From contig CAOXTD010000009.1 in assembly GCA_948560265.1 (NCBI GenBank), forward strand, positions 1 through 64,000: DNA of 64,000 nucleotides. The letters are read 5' to 3'. The notes beneath the pieces are model-generated. The model saw only the letters and a program-made list of their open reading frames with translations. It was not told the origin of the DNA and made no database searches. Both the position numbers and the translations under genes were made by a program. How positions within the stretch are numbered: the first letter of the stretch is position 1; every line of letters begins with the position of its first letter. Of this stretch, positions 25,854 through 35,614 are shown piece by piece. Source of the stretch: an uncultured Clostridia bacterium (GTDB lineage Bacteria > Bacillota > Clostridia > TANB77 > CAG-508).

Positions 25854-27476
25854 ATGATAACCACTTTACATATTGAAAATGTAGGAATAATCAACGATTT
25901 GTCCATTAATTTGAATGAGGGCTTTAATGTATTAACAGGTGAAACAGGAGCTGGTAAAACATTAATTATTGGCTCACTTGCTATTCTAGCAGGAGGTAGA
26001 TTTTCTAAAGAGATGATACGAAATGGAGAAAACTATTCTTTCATTGAGGCTAATTTTTATTGTCCAAATCATGAGCAATCTATAGAAGGAAATATCATTA
26101 TTTCAAGAGAGATACATAGTAATGGTAGAAGCTCTTGTAAAATTAATGGGCGTTTAGCAACAGTCAACGAATTAAAAGAATTAATGTCACAAATTATTGA
26201 TATTCATGGGCAACATGATAGTCAACTTATTTTAAACCAAGCAAAACATATCACTTACTTAGATAGTTTTATAGGAAAAGAACTAGAAAAGGAATTAAAC
26301 AGCTATCAAGAGAAGTTAAGAGAATACAAGAATTTGAAACAAGAACTAAAAAATACCTATGGAGAAGAACAAGAAAAAGAAAGAAGACTTGACTTACTTC
26401 GCTATCAAGCAGAAGAAATAGAAAATGCTAAATTAAAACCTACAGAAGAAACAGAATTGGAAGAAAAACATAAAATGATGCAAAATGCAGAAAAGTTAAA
26501 AGAAAATTTAACACAAATTGATAATGAACTAAATGAAGTTGCAGTAACAGCAATTAGCAATGCTATTCGTAGTTTAGAAAAAATTCAAGATTGTGGTCAA
26601 GAATATGACGAAAAGTTAAGCATTTTAAAAAGCAGTTATTATGATATCCAAGAATTAGCAAGAGATTTTAGCAGTATGAAAGAAAATATTGACTTTGATG
26701 ATACTCAAAGAAACAAAATTGAAAGTCGTTTAGACTGTATTTACTCTTTAAAAAGAAAATATGGAAATACCATAAAAGAAATACTAGCATATGGAGAAAA
26801 GGTAGCAGAAGAAATTCATAAAATTGAAAATTTAGACGAATATCATACTAAAATAAAGAAACAAATAGAACAGCTCAAAGAACAAATGCAAGAAATTGCA
26901 ACTAGAATGAGTAAATTAAGAAAACAATATGCCAAAGTACTATCTGAAAAAGTGAACAATCAACTAAAAGAATTAGAAATGATAAACGCTAAATTTGAAG
27001 TACAAATACTAGAGGAGAATAGCTTTAATGAAAATGGAACAGATAATGTAGAATTTATGATTTGTACCAATGTAGGAGAAGGAATGAAACCACTTAGCAA
27101 AATTGCATCAGGTGGAGAAATGGCAAGAATCATGCTTGCTATCAAAAATGTTCTAGCAGATGTAGATGAAGTAGGAACATTAGTGTTTGACGAAATAGAT
27201 ACTGGAATTAGTGGAAAAGCAGGACAAGCAGTAGGAGAAAAGATGAAAGAGATTGCGAAAAACCATCAAGTCATTTGTATTACGCATTTACCAGCTATTG
27301 CAGCAAAAGGAGATTATAATTACTATATTCATAAACAGACAAAAGAAAATAAAACATATACCAATATCAAACAACTAAACGAAGAAGAAACTATTGAAGA
27401 AATTGCAAGAATTTCTTCAGGAGAAATTACTGAAATTGCAAAAGCACATGCAAAAGAGCTAAGAAAAGCTAGTTAA
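25854..27476 (+). CDS. recN: DNA repair protein RecN
   Basis: An SMC-like ATPase acting early in double-strand break repair. The 540-residue protein has Walker A GETGAGKTLIIGSL near residue 30, the IDIHGQHDSQLIL motif around 115, a long coiled coil (about 150-370), the ABC signature ASGGEMARIMLAIK near 415, Walker B LVFDEIDTGISG and the H-loop QVICITHLPAIAA. AAAGGAGG precedes the ATG. Intact and full length. Confidence 0.95.
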   Translation: MITTLHIENVGIINDLSINLNEGFNVLTGETGAGKTLIIGSLAILAGGRFSKEMIRNGENYSFIEANFYCPNHEQSIEGNIIISREIHSNGRSSCKINGRLATVNELKELMSQIIDIHGQHDSQLILNQAKHITYLDSFIGKELEKELNSYQEKLREYKNLKQELKNTYGEEQEKERRLDLLRYQAEEIENAKLKPTEETELEEKHKMMQNAEKLKENLTQIDNELNEVAVTAISNAIRSLEKIQDCGQEYDEKLSILKSSYYDIQELARDFSSMKENIDFDDTQRNKIESRLDCIYSLKRKYGNTIKEILAYGEKVAEEIHKIENLDEYHTKIKKQIEQLKEQMQEIATRMSKLRKQYAKVLSEKVNNQLKELEMINAKFEVQILEENSFNENGTDNVEFMICTNVGEGMKPLSKIASGGEMARIMLAIKNVLADVDEVGTLVFDEIDTGISGKAGQAVGEKMKEIAKNHQVICITHLPAIAAKGDYNYYIHKQTKENKTYTNIKQLNEEETIEEIARISSGEITEIAKAHAKELRKAS

Positions 27477-27913
27477 GAAGGATATCAAAATATCGTATTG
27501 ACAGAGTTTTGCGAATTACATATAATAGAATTGTCCAAGGCAATTCAGGAGTATCAAAACAATAAAGAAAATGAGATGTTACAATGGATGATGTTTTTGG
27601 ATAATCCAGATAATGAGGAGATAGTAGCCATTATGGAAGAAAATAAAGATATCAAAGAAGCTAAAAAGAATTAGACAAAATAACGCAAGACGAAATCTTA
27701 TGGAAAGAAGCCTTTGATATTGAAATTACAAGAATGGACAATGAACAATTTCTTGAAGATGCTGAAAATAGAGGAATAAAAAAAGGAATACAGCAAGTCA
27801 GAAGTGAAGCAAAATTAGAAACTGCCAAGAAGATGTTAGAAGAAAAAGCATCTATAGAATTCATTATAAAAGTGACAGGTCTGACTAAAGAAGAAATTGA
27901 AGAACTAAAATGA
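27477..27913 (+). pseudogene. Decayed C-terminal fragment of an Rpn/PD-(D/E)XK transposase-nuclease family gene
   Basis: Directly after the recN stop, in the same frame, codons read TEFCELHIIELSKAIQEY, then NKENEMLQWMMFLDNP and EENKDIKEA, which resemble the tail of Rpn-type nuclease/transposase proteins. The frame breaks at AAG-AAT-TAG (27672). A -1 change restores LDKITQDEILWKEAFDIE and continues to TGA 27911 through MLEEKASIEFIIKVTGLTKEEI, the typical end of these proteins. There is no start codon or N-terminal nuclease domain. The break is not at CGG, consistent with ordinary decay of a dead fragment. Confidence 0.6.
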
Positions 27914-28056
27914 TTTATTATTAAATAGAAAAAGTATTATCACAAGTAGCGACAGGCGAAAGGGATAATGCTTTTCATTTTAAATACTTCTAATCATTAT
28001 TCTATACCTCATTCATAATTATGAAAAAATTATTAAGTAAAGAGTAAAAATATATA

Positions 28057-28086
28057 TTGACATATTATAAAACAATATGTTATAAA
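28057..28086 (+). promoter_or_regulatory. Promoter for the glycine-rich prepilin-like gene
   Basis: TTGACA (28057-28062), then TATAAA/TTATAA at 28080-28086 with a 17-18 nt spacer. It lies about 75 nt upstream of an AGGAGGA. The rest of 27914-28140 shows no gene. Confidence 0.6.
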
Positions 28087-28181
28087 ATAAGAAAAGAGTA
28101 TTTAGAATAAAATGAAACAAAAATGTAAATACTAAAAGTACACAGGAGGAAATGAAAAAATGAGAGAAAAAAATTTAAACC

Positions 28182-30116
28182 TTGAAACAGCTGAGGCTGT
28201 ATATATACACAAGTAATTCTATAAAAAATAATAGAAAGAGTAAATTAGCGAATAACCAGAGTAACCTAGTTGTATGTATCAAACATAGTACAACAGGTAT
28301 TACTCTGGTTGCTTTGGTTGTAACAATAGTTGTTCTTTTAATTCTAGCAGGTATTACACTTACTTATGTTATGGGAGATAATAGTGTGTTTAATAGAGCA
28401 TCAGATGCAAAATTAAAGACAGATATAGCAAATTGGAAAGAAAAGTTAGAATTAGCCAAAGGACCAGTAATCATAGATGGATTAGGAACCTTTGATCCAG
28501 ACAAATATTTTGAATATATAGAAGAACAAGGAATTATTGAAGACAAAGAAACAGATGTAGAAGACAATGAAGATGGAACATATGAAGTAACAACAAAGCC
28601 AGGCTATATATATCAAATAGAATTAGTACCAACAAAAGAAAATCCAAAAGATGCAGAAATAGAATATGTAGGACAAGCAGGAGAGCTACCACCTAAAATT
28701 ATAAAATTAACATTAACAGAAAGCGATGATAAAACAAGTGCACAAGTTAGTATAGAGGTAAAAAGAGGAGAAGGAGCGACATATAAATATTACTGGAAAG
28801 AAGCAGGAGGAGAATATGGAACAGCATTTTATACAGGAGCAGAACTAACTCAAACAATAACAGGTTTAAATTTGAACGAAAAAACATATATTGTAAAAGT
28901 AGAAGCAAGTAATGAAAATGGAATGACATACAAAGAAGAAAAAATGGGAATAATACTAAGTGATGGATTATTACAAAAAATTGCTAAAATAGAAGAGAGT
29001 GGAGTCCAAACCGTAAGTATAACAGGAAAAAATGCAAATGGAAAGCCAGAAGAAGTGACATATTCTTTGAACGTTATGATATATAAAGGAGATTTGACAT
29101 TAGATGGTGAGGCACTAGTTGATGGATCTACTTTGAGTAATAAAGTGTATTCTTTTGGAAGTGCAGAAGACGTTTCAAATGGAACAGAAAGAGATGCTCA
29201 AAATACAGTAGTATTAAAAGTAGAAGGAGACCTAACAATTAATTCAGGGGTAACATTAACATCAGTTGCAAATGCCCAAGGATATGGAGGACCAAAAGGA
29301 ATGATAGTATATTGTACAGGGAAGTTGACAAATGATGGAACAATCAGTATGACAGCAAGAGGAGCAAGAGCAGAAGGACAAAATGTATATTTATATAAAA
29401 ATGCAAATAATTCATTTGAATATGTTCCAAGTGTTGGTGCTACGGGGGCTGTTACTGCATCTGTAAACGGAAAGTCTAATGCAGCTGGGCTTGCTGGAGC
29501 AAATGGATTATCTGGATCAGGGAGACAAACAGGAGGAGGAGGCTCAGGGTCTGCACTATCTTATAGTTGGGAAGCTTGGACGGGAGCAGGAGGCACTGGT
29601 ACTTCCTACTCGGGGGGACCTGGTGGTGGTCGGTTCGAGTAATGGATTGAATTTTACTGATATTGTTAAAGGTGGAGTAGGTACGAATGATGGTAAGAAT
29701 GGCGGTAATGGTACTGCTAACGACGACAGTCATTCAAGTGGTGGTGCGGGAAATCCGGCAGGTTCTAATTCGAATGCTACTTTTAATTATGCAACATTTA
29801 AAGATTATTGTGGGACGGGTGGTTTACTCGTTATCTATGCGAATGACTTCTGCAATAAAAGTGTTATTGAATCAAATGGTACAAAAGGACGGATCTACAA
29901 CAGATACGGGAGGTGCAGGAGCGGGATCTGGAGGTGGAAGTATCAATATATTTTATCATACGAATACATCTAGTTCTACAACAATGAATGTTAAAGGGGG
30001 TGTTGGAGGTACACGACCATCTAATTCTTTCTATAAGCGGTGCCCCTGGAGGTAGTGGTGGCTCTGGATCAGTAACAAAAGGTTCTATTGCATCTGGTAG
30101 TTTTGTAAAACAATAA
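28182..30116 (+). CDS. Glycine-rich prepilin-like surface protein, needs three +1 shifts at CGG
   Basis: The protein has a prepilin-like segment (TTG|ITLVALV plus hydrophobic helix), a charged helix, a fibronectin-like region and a long Gly/Ser/Asn-rich C-terminal domain. The frame is lost at CGG 29631, again at CGG 29890 and again at CGG 30038. Skipping each C gives GGGSSNGLNF, then TKGGSTTDTGGAGAG, then KGAPGGSGGSGSVTKG, ending at TAA 30114-30116. Segment lengths 1449, 258, 147 and 78 nt are all multiples of three; the total is 643 residues. Without shifts the tails are unrelated and short. The start is uncertain: TTG 28182 opens this frame, but the ATG with a strong AGGAGGA site is at 28160 in another frame that closes after 18 codons. 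Likely an exported, cell-surface or pilus-like protein. Confidence 0.8.
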
Positions 30117-30206
30117 TCTAATGTTCTCAATAAGATTTTATAAAATATCATAAAGAGGTTTTTATGAGAGAAAAAGTAAAGAAGATGAACTGATAGAATA
30201 AATAAC

Positions 30207-30256
30207 AAAAAGAGTATGCCATGAATTTTGTATAAATTCATGACATACTCTTTTTT
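30207..30256. terminator. Bidirectional terminator between the glycine-rich gene and glmS
   Basis: AAAAAGAGTATG and CATACTCTTTTT with inner arms CATGAATTT/AAATTCATG form a long stem with A- and T-runs on the two sides, serving both converging genes. Confidence 0.85.
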
Positions 30257-30260
30257 ATAC

Positions 30261-32099
30261 TTATTCCACAGTAACTGACTTTGCTAAGTTTCTTGGCTTA
30301 TCTACATCTAACCCTTTGGTTTTAGAAATATAATAAGCAAGTAATTGAAGAGGTACAACAGAAAGAATAGGAGAGATTAAACTATTCGTCTCTGGAATGC
30401 GAACAACGTAATCAAAGCTTACATTCGTTAAATCTTGGTTAGTAACCACTAATGTTTTAGCACCTCTTGATATTACTTCTTGAATATTACTAATTGATTT
30501 TGGTGTTAATTCTGGGTTGGTTAAAACTCCAATAACAGTAATACCATTTTCAATTAAAGCAATAGTTCCATGTTTTAATTCACCAGAAGCATAAGCCTCA
30601 GAATGGATATAAGAGATTTCTTTTACTTTTAAAGAACCTTCCATGGCTACATGGTAATCAGAGCCTCTACCTAAGAAATACATGTCATGTTCTGTATAAA
30701 TCTTTTCAGCAATATCTTTTAAAGTTTTTTCTTCTTCTAATACAGTTTCAAGTTTTGCTGGTAAGCCAGAAATTTCAGTTTTTAATTTCTCTAATTTTGC
30801 TTCTTCATAGCTTCCTAAAAGTTCTGCGAAATAAACAGCTAAAACAGTTAGTAAAACTACTTGAGAAGTATAGGCTTTTGTAGAAGCAACTGCAATTTCA
30901 GGTCCTGCATAAGTATAGACAGTATAGTCTGCTTCACGAGTAATAGAACTTCCAATTACATTAGTTACTGCCAATGTTTTAGCACCTTTGTGTTTTGCTA
31001 ATTTTAAAGCTGCTAAAGTATCTGCTGTTTCCCCAGATTGACTAATATAAATACATAAAGTTTTTTCATCTATGATAGGATCACGGTAACGGAATTCTGA
31101 TGCAATATCCACTTCTACTGGAATTTTGCAAAGTTTTTCGATTGCATCTTTTCCTACTAATCCAGCATGCATTGCTGTACCACAGGCTACAATATAGATT
31201 TTATTTAAACTTTGTAAATATTCTTTCGTAATGGCTAAATCTTCAAAAGAACATTTTTCTCCTAAATTTAATCGGTTCTTAATTGTCTCACGAATAGCCA
31301 TTGGTTGTTCATGAATTTCTTTTAACATAAAGTCTTCATAACCATTTTTTTCTGCAGCAGTAGCATCCCATTCTATTACTTTTACTTCTTTAGCATGTTC
31401 TACTAAATTGCTATCATAAAATTGAACATGGTCTTGATAAACAACAGCATATTCGTTATCTTCTAATAAATAGAAGTCCTTAGTATAAGCCAAAACAGCT
31501 GGAATGTCAGAAGCCACATAATTTTCTTCTGTTCCCTTTCCAAGAACAAGAGGGCTATCTTTTCTAACCACAACTACTCTATCAGGGAATAGGTTTGAAA
31601 TAACTTCTAAAGCATAACTTCCTTTTAAGTCATTGACTGCTGCATGAATAGCACCTAAAAAGGTATCTTCACAGTCTACACCTTTTGTATAATGGTAATG
31701 AATTAAGTTAGGGATTACTTCTGTATCTGTTTGAGATAAGAAATGATATCCTTTTTCTGTTAAAAATGCTCTTAATTCATTATAGTTTTCAATAATTCCA
31801 TTATGAACTACTGCAAATTGATTGCTATTGTCCATATGTGGGTGAGAGTTTTCCATAGATGGCTTCCCGTGAGTTGCCCATCTCGTATGAGCAATACCAA
31901 TAGAAGATTCTAAATCATTAATTCCTGGCATATTATCTAAATTAGCAACTCTGCCCTTATCTTTTTTTACAACAATTTTATTATTTTCTAAAACAGCAAT
32001 TCCTGCTGAGTCATATCCACGATATTCTAAGCAATGTAAGCCATTAACAAGTACTGGAACAGCCTTTTTATTGCCTATATAACCTACGATTCCACACAT
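30261..32099 (-). CDS. glmS: Glutamine-fructose-6-phosphate aminotransferase
   Basis: Makes glucosamine-6-phosphate, the first step to UDP-GlcNAc for cell wall. The start is ATG 32099 (MCGIVGYIG), which exposes the catalytic Cys after Met removal; AGGAGG is just upstream, and the longer ORF from 32135 is not needed. The 612-residue protein has the glutaminase domain (HTRWATHGKPS, HNGIIENY), two SIS domains (ACGTAMHAG, SQSGETADT, GRGSDYHVAMEGSLKVKE) and the C-terminal DKPRNLAKSVTVE. A glmS ribozyme precedes it. Confidence 0.97.
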   Translation of the reverse strand: MCGIVGYIGNKKAVPVLVNGLHCLEYRGYDSAGIAVLENNKIVVKKDKGRVANLDNMPGINDLESSIGIAHTRWATHGKPSMENSHPHMDNSNQFAVVHNGIIENYNELRAFLTEKGYHFLSQTDTEVIPNLIHYHYTKGVDCEDTFLGAIHAAVNDLKGSYALEVISNLFPDRVVVVRKDSPLVLGKGTEENYVASDIPAVLAYTKDFYLLEDNEYAVVYQDHVQFYDSNLVEHAKEVKVIEWDATAAEKNGYEDFMLKEIHEQPMAIRETIKNRLNLGEKCSFEDLAITKEYLQSLNKIYIVACGTAMHAGLVGKDAIEKLCKIPVEVDIASEFRYRDPIIDEKTLCIYISQSGETADTLAALKLAKHKGAKTLAVTNVIGSSITREADYTVYTYAGPEIAVASTKAYTSQVVLLTVLAVYFAELLGSYEEAKLEKLKTEISGLPAKLETVLEEEKTLKDIAEKIYTEHDMYFLGRGSDYHVAMEGSLKVKEISYIHSEAYASGELKHGTIALIENGITVIGVLTNPELTPKSISNIQEVISRGAKTLVVTNQDLTNVSFDYVVRIPETNSLISPILSVVPLQLLAYYISKTKGLDVDKPRNLAKSVTVE

Positions 32100-32139
32100 A
32101 TTTAATTCCTCCTTAAAATAAAGGAAAGAACGCAAACTA

Positions 32140-32284
32140 CATTACCCTATTAGATTTGTTATCACATTACTGTGAACTTTTGTCTAATATTTCATGGTAG
32201 TAATGAATACCATAGGACCATCCGCCGAGTCTTTCGATAAATCCTATCCTCGTCAACAAGAAATACTTTTCTCGTCCAGGCGCT
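32140..32284 (-). ncRNA. glmS ribozyme
   Basis: On the minus strand the core AGCGCCTGGACGAG (from 32284) is followed by GACGAGGATAGGATTTATCGA and CTCGGCGGATGGTCC, the conserved P2/P2.1 and P3 segments of the glucosamine-6-phosphate-activated self-cleaving ribozyme. The predicted cut is between A 32284 and G 32283. It lies about 40 nt from glmS and would destroy the message when GlcN6P is plentiful. The 3' boundary is approximate. Confidence 0.93.
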
Positions 32285-32506
32285 GTATCAACTAAAACTA
32301 TCCTCCTTTTACTAAAATACTAATTTGCATCATTTCCAATAGTATTATATTACTACAAAAGTCAAATTGTGTCAAAAAAATAGGGGGACAAACCCTGTTT
32401 TAGATTAAAATAGGAGATTTTATCATAGAATCATGCAGGAAAAAATTAAATTGTAAAACTACAAAAAATGTGCTAAAATAGATACAGCAAAGAAGCGGAG
32501 GAAGTT

Positions 32507-34294
32507 ATGTTTTGTATTGAAGAAGAACTAAAGAAGCTACCAAACAAACCAGGTGTATACATTATGAGAGATAAAGAAAATCATATTATCTATGTAGGAA
32601 AGGCAATTTCTTTAAAAAATAGAGTAAGGCAATATTTTAGAAAAAACAATAAAACCAAAAGAATTGAAAACATGGTAGCCTTAGTAGACCATTTTGAATA
32701 CATTGTAACAGACAATGAATCAGAAGCTTTGATTTTAGAATGTAACTTAATCAAGAAGAATATGCCAAAATTTAATGTGCTTCTAAAAGACGACAAAACA
32801 TACCCATATATTAAAGTAACTGTAAAAGAAGATTTTCCAAGAGTTTTTACCACCAGAAAAGTGTTAAATGACGGAGCCAGATACTTTGGACCATATGCGA
32901 ATACGGGAGCCGCAAATGAAATGTTAGATTTTATTCGTACAAGATATCAAATTAGACAATGCAAAGTATTCAAAAGTAGAACAAGACCATGTTTGAATTA
33001 CCAAATCAAAAAATGTAGTGCACCTTGTAGTGGCAAAATTTCAAAAGAAGAATATAGAGAAGAGATTAATCAAATTATTGGATTATTAGAGGGGAAAACT
33101 GCTAATATAGTAAAACAATTAGAAGAAGAAATACAAAAGGCAGCAGAAAAGTTAGAATTTGAAAAAGCAGCACAGCTAAGAGATAAAAAATTTGCTATAG
33201 AGCGTATTACAGAAGAAAAACAAAAAGTATCTAATTTATCAGAAAATAATATAGATGTAATAGGATTAGCAAGAAGTCCATTTCATATTTGCTTAGAGTT
33301 ATTCTTAATTCGAAATAGCAAAATGGTAGAAAGACATCACTATTTCTTAGATGATTTGCAAGACGAAACAGACAAAGAAATTTTGTCTAGTTTTCTAAAA
33401 CAACATTACATGAACGAAATAGTATTTCCTAACAAAATTATGATAAAAGAAGAAATTGAGGATAAAGAACTATTGCAAGAATGGCTTAGCCAAATGGCAG
33501 AAAGAAAAGTTGAAATTAAAGCACCACAAAAAGGTGAAAAATTAAGATTAGTAGAAATGGCTGAAAACAATGCGCAAATTACTTTAACTAATAAAGAAAA
33601 AGAAAAATACCAAGCGGTGAAAGAACTACAAGAAATATTACATTTGAAAAAAGTACCAAGAAAAATTGAAGGATATGATATTTCAAATCTCTCAGGACAA
33701 TTTATTGTAGCTTCTATGTGTGTATTACAAGACGGAGAAGTGAAGAAATACTTATCTCGCAATTTTAAAATCAAAACGGTATTAGGACAAGATGACCCTA
33801 GATGTATGAATGAAGTGATTTCGAGAAGATTAAAACATTCTATTGGTAAAACAGATGAAGCATTTGGAGATTTACCAGATGTTATCTTTGTAGATGGTGG
33901 AATTACACAAATTCATGCAGCCAAACAAGCTGTAGCAGAATTAAAACTGAAATTACCAATTTATGGAATGGTAAAAGATGATAAACACTCTACAAGAGCT
34001 TTAATTAATGAAAACAGAGAAGAAATACCTTTATCAGAAGAACTAATGAAACTGATTACCTATTTTCAAGATTGCATTCATGATAAGGCGATTAGTTATC
34101 ATAGGAAATTACGTGATAAAGAAATGACAAAATCTGAATTAGATATCATAGAAGGAATAGGGGAAACAAGAAAAAATGCACTATTCAAAAAATTTGGTAG
34201 TGTAGCGAAAATAAAAGAAGCAAGTGTAGAAGAAATAGCAGAAGTTTCAGGAATTAATTTAGAATTAGCAGAAAAGATAAAATTATCATTATAA
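32507..34294 (+). CDS. uvrC: Excinuclease ABC subunit C
   Basis: UvrC makes both incisions in nucleotide excision repair. The 595-residue protein has the GIY-YIG domain (PGVYIMRDKENHIIYVGKA, then RVRQYF), a Cys cluster around RPCLNYQIKKCSAPC, the UVR helical motif EKAAQLRDKKFAIE, the RNase H-like endonuclease domain (IEGYDISNLSGQF, FVDGGITQIHAA) and a C-terminal HhH region (IEGIGETRKNALFKKFGS). Complete. Confidence 0.96.
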   Translation: MFCIEEELKKLPNKPGVYIMRDKENHIIYVGKAISLKNRVRQYFRKNNKTKRIENMVALVDHFEYIVTDNESEALILECNLIKKNMPKFNVLLKDDKTYPYIKVTVKEDFPRVFTTRKVLNDGARYFGPYANTGAANEMLDFIRTRYQIRQCKVFKSRTRPCLNYQIKKCSAPCSGKISKEEYREEINQIIGLLEGKTANIVKQLEEEIQKAAEKLEFEKAAQLRDKKFAIERITEEKQKVSNLSENNIDVIGLARSPFHICLELFLIRNSKMVERHHYFLDDLQDETDKEILSSFLKQHYMNEIVFPNKIMIKEEIEDKELLQEWLSQMAERKVEIKAPQKGEKLRLVEMAENNAQITLTNKEKEKYQAVKELQEILHLKKVPRKIEGYDISNLSGQFIVASMCVLQDGEVKKYLSRNFKIKTVLGQDDPRCMNEVISRRLKHSIGKTDEAFGDLPDVIFVDGGITQIHAAKQAVAELKLKLPIYGMVKDDKHSTRALINENREEIPLSEELMKLITYFQDCIHDKAISYHRKLRDKEMTKSELDIIEGIGETRKNALFKKFGSVAKIKEASVEEIAEVSGINLELAEKIKLSL

Positions 34295-34393
34295 AACATA
34301 GCAAATTTACTCTAAAAAACAAGAAAAATGACATACGATTTTAGTCATAATTCTCGAATAGCAAACATATATTAATAACATAGGAGGGGAATT

Positions 34394-34603
34394 ATGGAGT
34401 ATACAAAAGATATGATTTTACAGGTGCGTTATGGAGAGATTAATCGTACCTTAAAAAACAAAAAAGAAAAGAGGACAAGCAAGTTTTTAGAGGGAATACA
34501 AAAACATAAGTTAATGACTACAGCAGTAATTTCTGCAATTATATTTATTAGCATTGATATGATTTTAGTAAGTAATTTTGTGCGTATTCTTAGTATAGTT
34601 TAG
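34394..34603 (+). CDS. Small single-pass membrane protein of unknown function
   Basis: The 69-residue protein has a basic N-terminal half (KNKKEKRTSK) and one hydrophobic helix near the C-terminus (about residues 42-66). TAGGAGGGG precedes ATG 34394, so it is probably translated. It stands alone between uvrC and a methyltransferase gene. No family recognised. Confidence 0.55.
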   Translation: MEYTKDMILQVRYGEINRTLKNKKEKRTSKFLEGIQKHKLMTTAVISAIIFISIDMILVSNFVRILSIV

Positions 34604-34680
34604 CAAAGAAAATAAATATTGTAATACAATTTTTATGAGATAAAGTACAAAGAAGTATGGTGAATTGAAAGGATATAGTA

Positions 34681-35544
34681 ATGGAAGTAGCAAGAGAATG
34701 GAAAGATTACGAAATATTAGATATGGCAAATGGAGAAAAATTAGAAAGATGGGGAGATATTATTTTAGCTAGACCAGACCCACAAATTATCTGGAATAGT
34801 CCGTCTTTCCCAGAAAAGTGGAAAAAAGCCCATGCAAGATATCAAAGAAGTAATACTGGTGGTGGAGCATGGAGTTATCAAAAAAAGATTCCAGAAAGTT
34901 GGAAAGTGCATTACAAAGACTTAAGCTTTCTAATTAAACCAATGGGATTTAAACATACAGGTTTGTTTCCAGAACAAGCTGTTAATTGGGATTGGATGAT
35001 ACAAAAAATCCAAAATGCAAATAGAGAAATAAAAGTATTAAATTTATTTGCTTATACAGGGGGAGCTAGTGTAGCATGTAGCTACGCTGGTGCCTCTGTT
35101 TGCCATGTAGATAGCTCAAAAGGAATGGTAAGCTGGGCAAAAGAAAATATAGCAGCATCAGGCTTGCAGGACAGACCAGTGAGATATATTGTAGATGATG
35201 TAGTCAAATTTGTAAATCGCGAAATTCGTAGAGGACATACTTATGACGCTATTATTATGGATCCACCATCTTATGGAAGAGGAGCCAATGGAGAAGTTTG
35301 GAAATTCGAAGAAAATTTACCAGAATTAATAGAACTATGTAGCAAAGTACTTTCAGATAAACCACTATTCTTTTTAATCAATTCTTATACAACAGGAATT
35401 TCTAGTATGGTATTAGAAAATTTACTAAATTTAAGTATTACCAAAGAACATAAAGGTAAAGTATCTCATGGAGAAATAGGATTACCTATGATAAACTCAA
35501 AACTCATACTTCCTTGCGGAATTTATGGAAGGTGGGAGAGCTAA
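34681..35544 (+). CDS. SAM-dependent methyltransferase (RlmI-like, rRNA-type)
   Basis: The 287-residue class I methyltransferase has motif I in VLNLFAYTGGASVA near residue 120, the acidic VDSSKGMVSWAKEN at motif II, DDVVKFVNRE, and the catalytic MDPPSYGRG near 200, typical of the YccW/RlmI group of 23S rRNA cytosine methyltransferases. It lacks the N-terminal PUA domain of RlmI, so the exact target is uncertain. AAAGGA precedes the ATG. Confidence 0.8.
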   Translation: MEVAREWKDYEILDMANGEKLERWGDIILARPDPQIIWNSPSFPEKWKKAHARYQRSNTGGGAWSYQKKIPESWKVHYKDLSFLIKPMGFKHTGLFPEQAVNWDWMIQKIQNANREIKVLNLFAYTGGASVACSYAGASVCHVDSSKGMVSWAKENIAASGLQDRPVRYIVDDVVKFVNREIRRGHTYDAIIMDPPSYGRGANGEVWKFEENLPELIELCSKVLSDKPLFFLINSYTTGISSMVLENLLNLSITKEHKGKVSHGEIGLPMINSKLILPCGIYGRWES

Positions 35545-35601
35545 TGTCGCACTTGGGGACGTTAGTTAAGTGCGACATGTGTCCCCTAGTGCGACACTCT
35601 G
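35543..35601 (+). repeat. Dispersed palindromic repeat, TGTCGC type
   Basis: Starts at the stop codon of the methyltransferase gene: TGTCGCACTTGGGGACG, GTTAAGTGCGACA, then TGTCCCC and TAGTGCGACA. The outer arms are complementary. It is a longer version of the 23376 copy. Confidence 0.85.
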
Positions 35602-35614
35602 AAAGGAGCAAGAA

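Noticed and set aside
5260..30040. CGG sites as plain CGG reassignment to Trp or Gln, as known in some low-GC bacteria
   Set aside because: Reading CGG as any amino acid leaves all four genes out of frame with unrelated tails. Only skipping one base restores the proteins.
5260..30040. CGG sites as random sequencing errors
   Set aside because: All six are single C residues at codon position 1 before a Gly codon, in unrelated genes and with many out-of-frame CGG unaffected. A systematic base-calling error remains possible, but would not be expected to follow reading frame. I kept resequencing as the decisive test.
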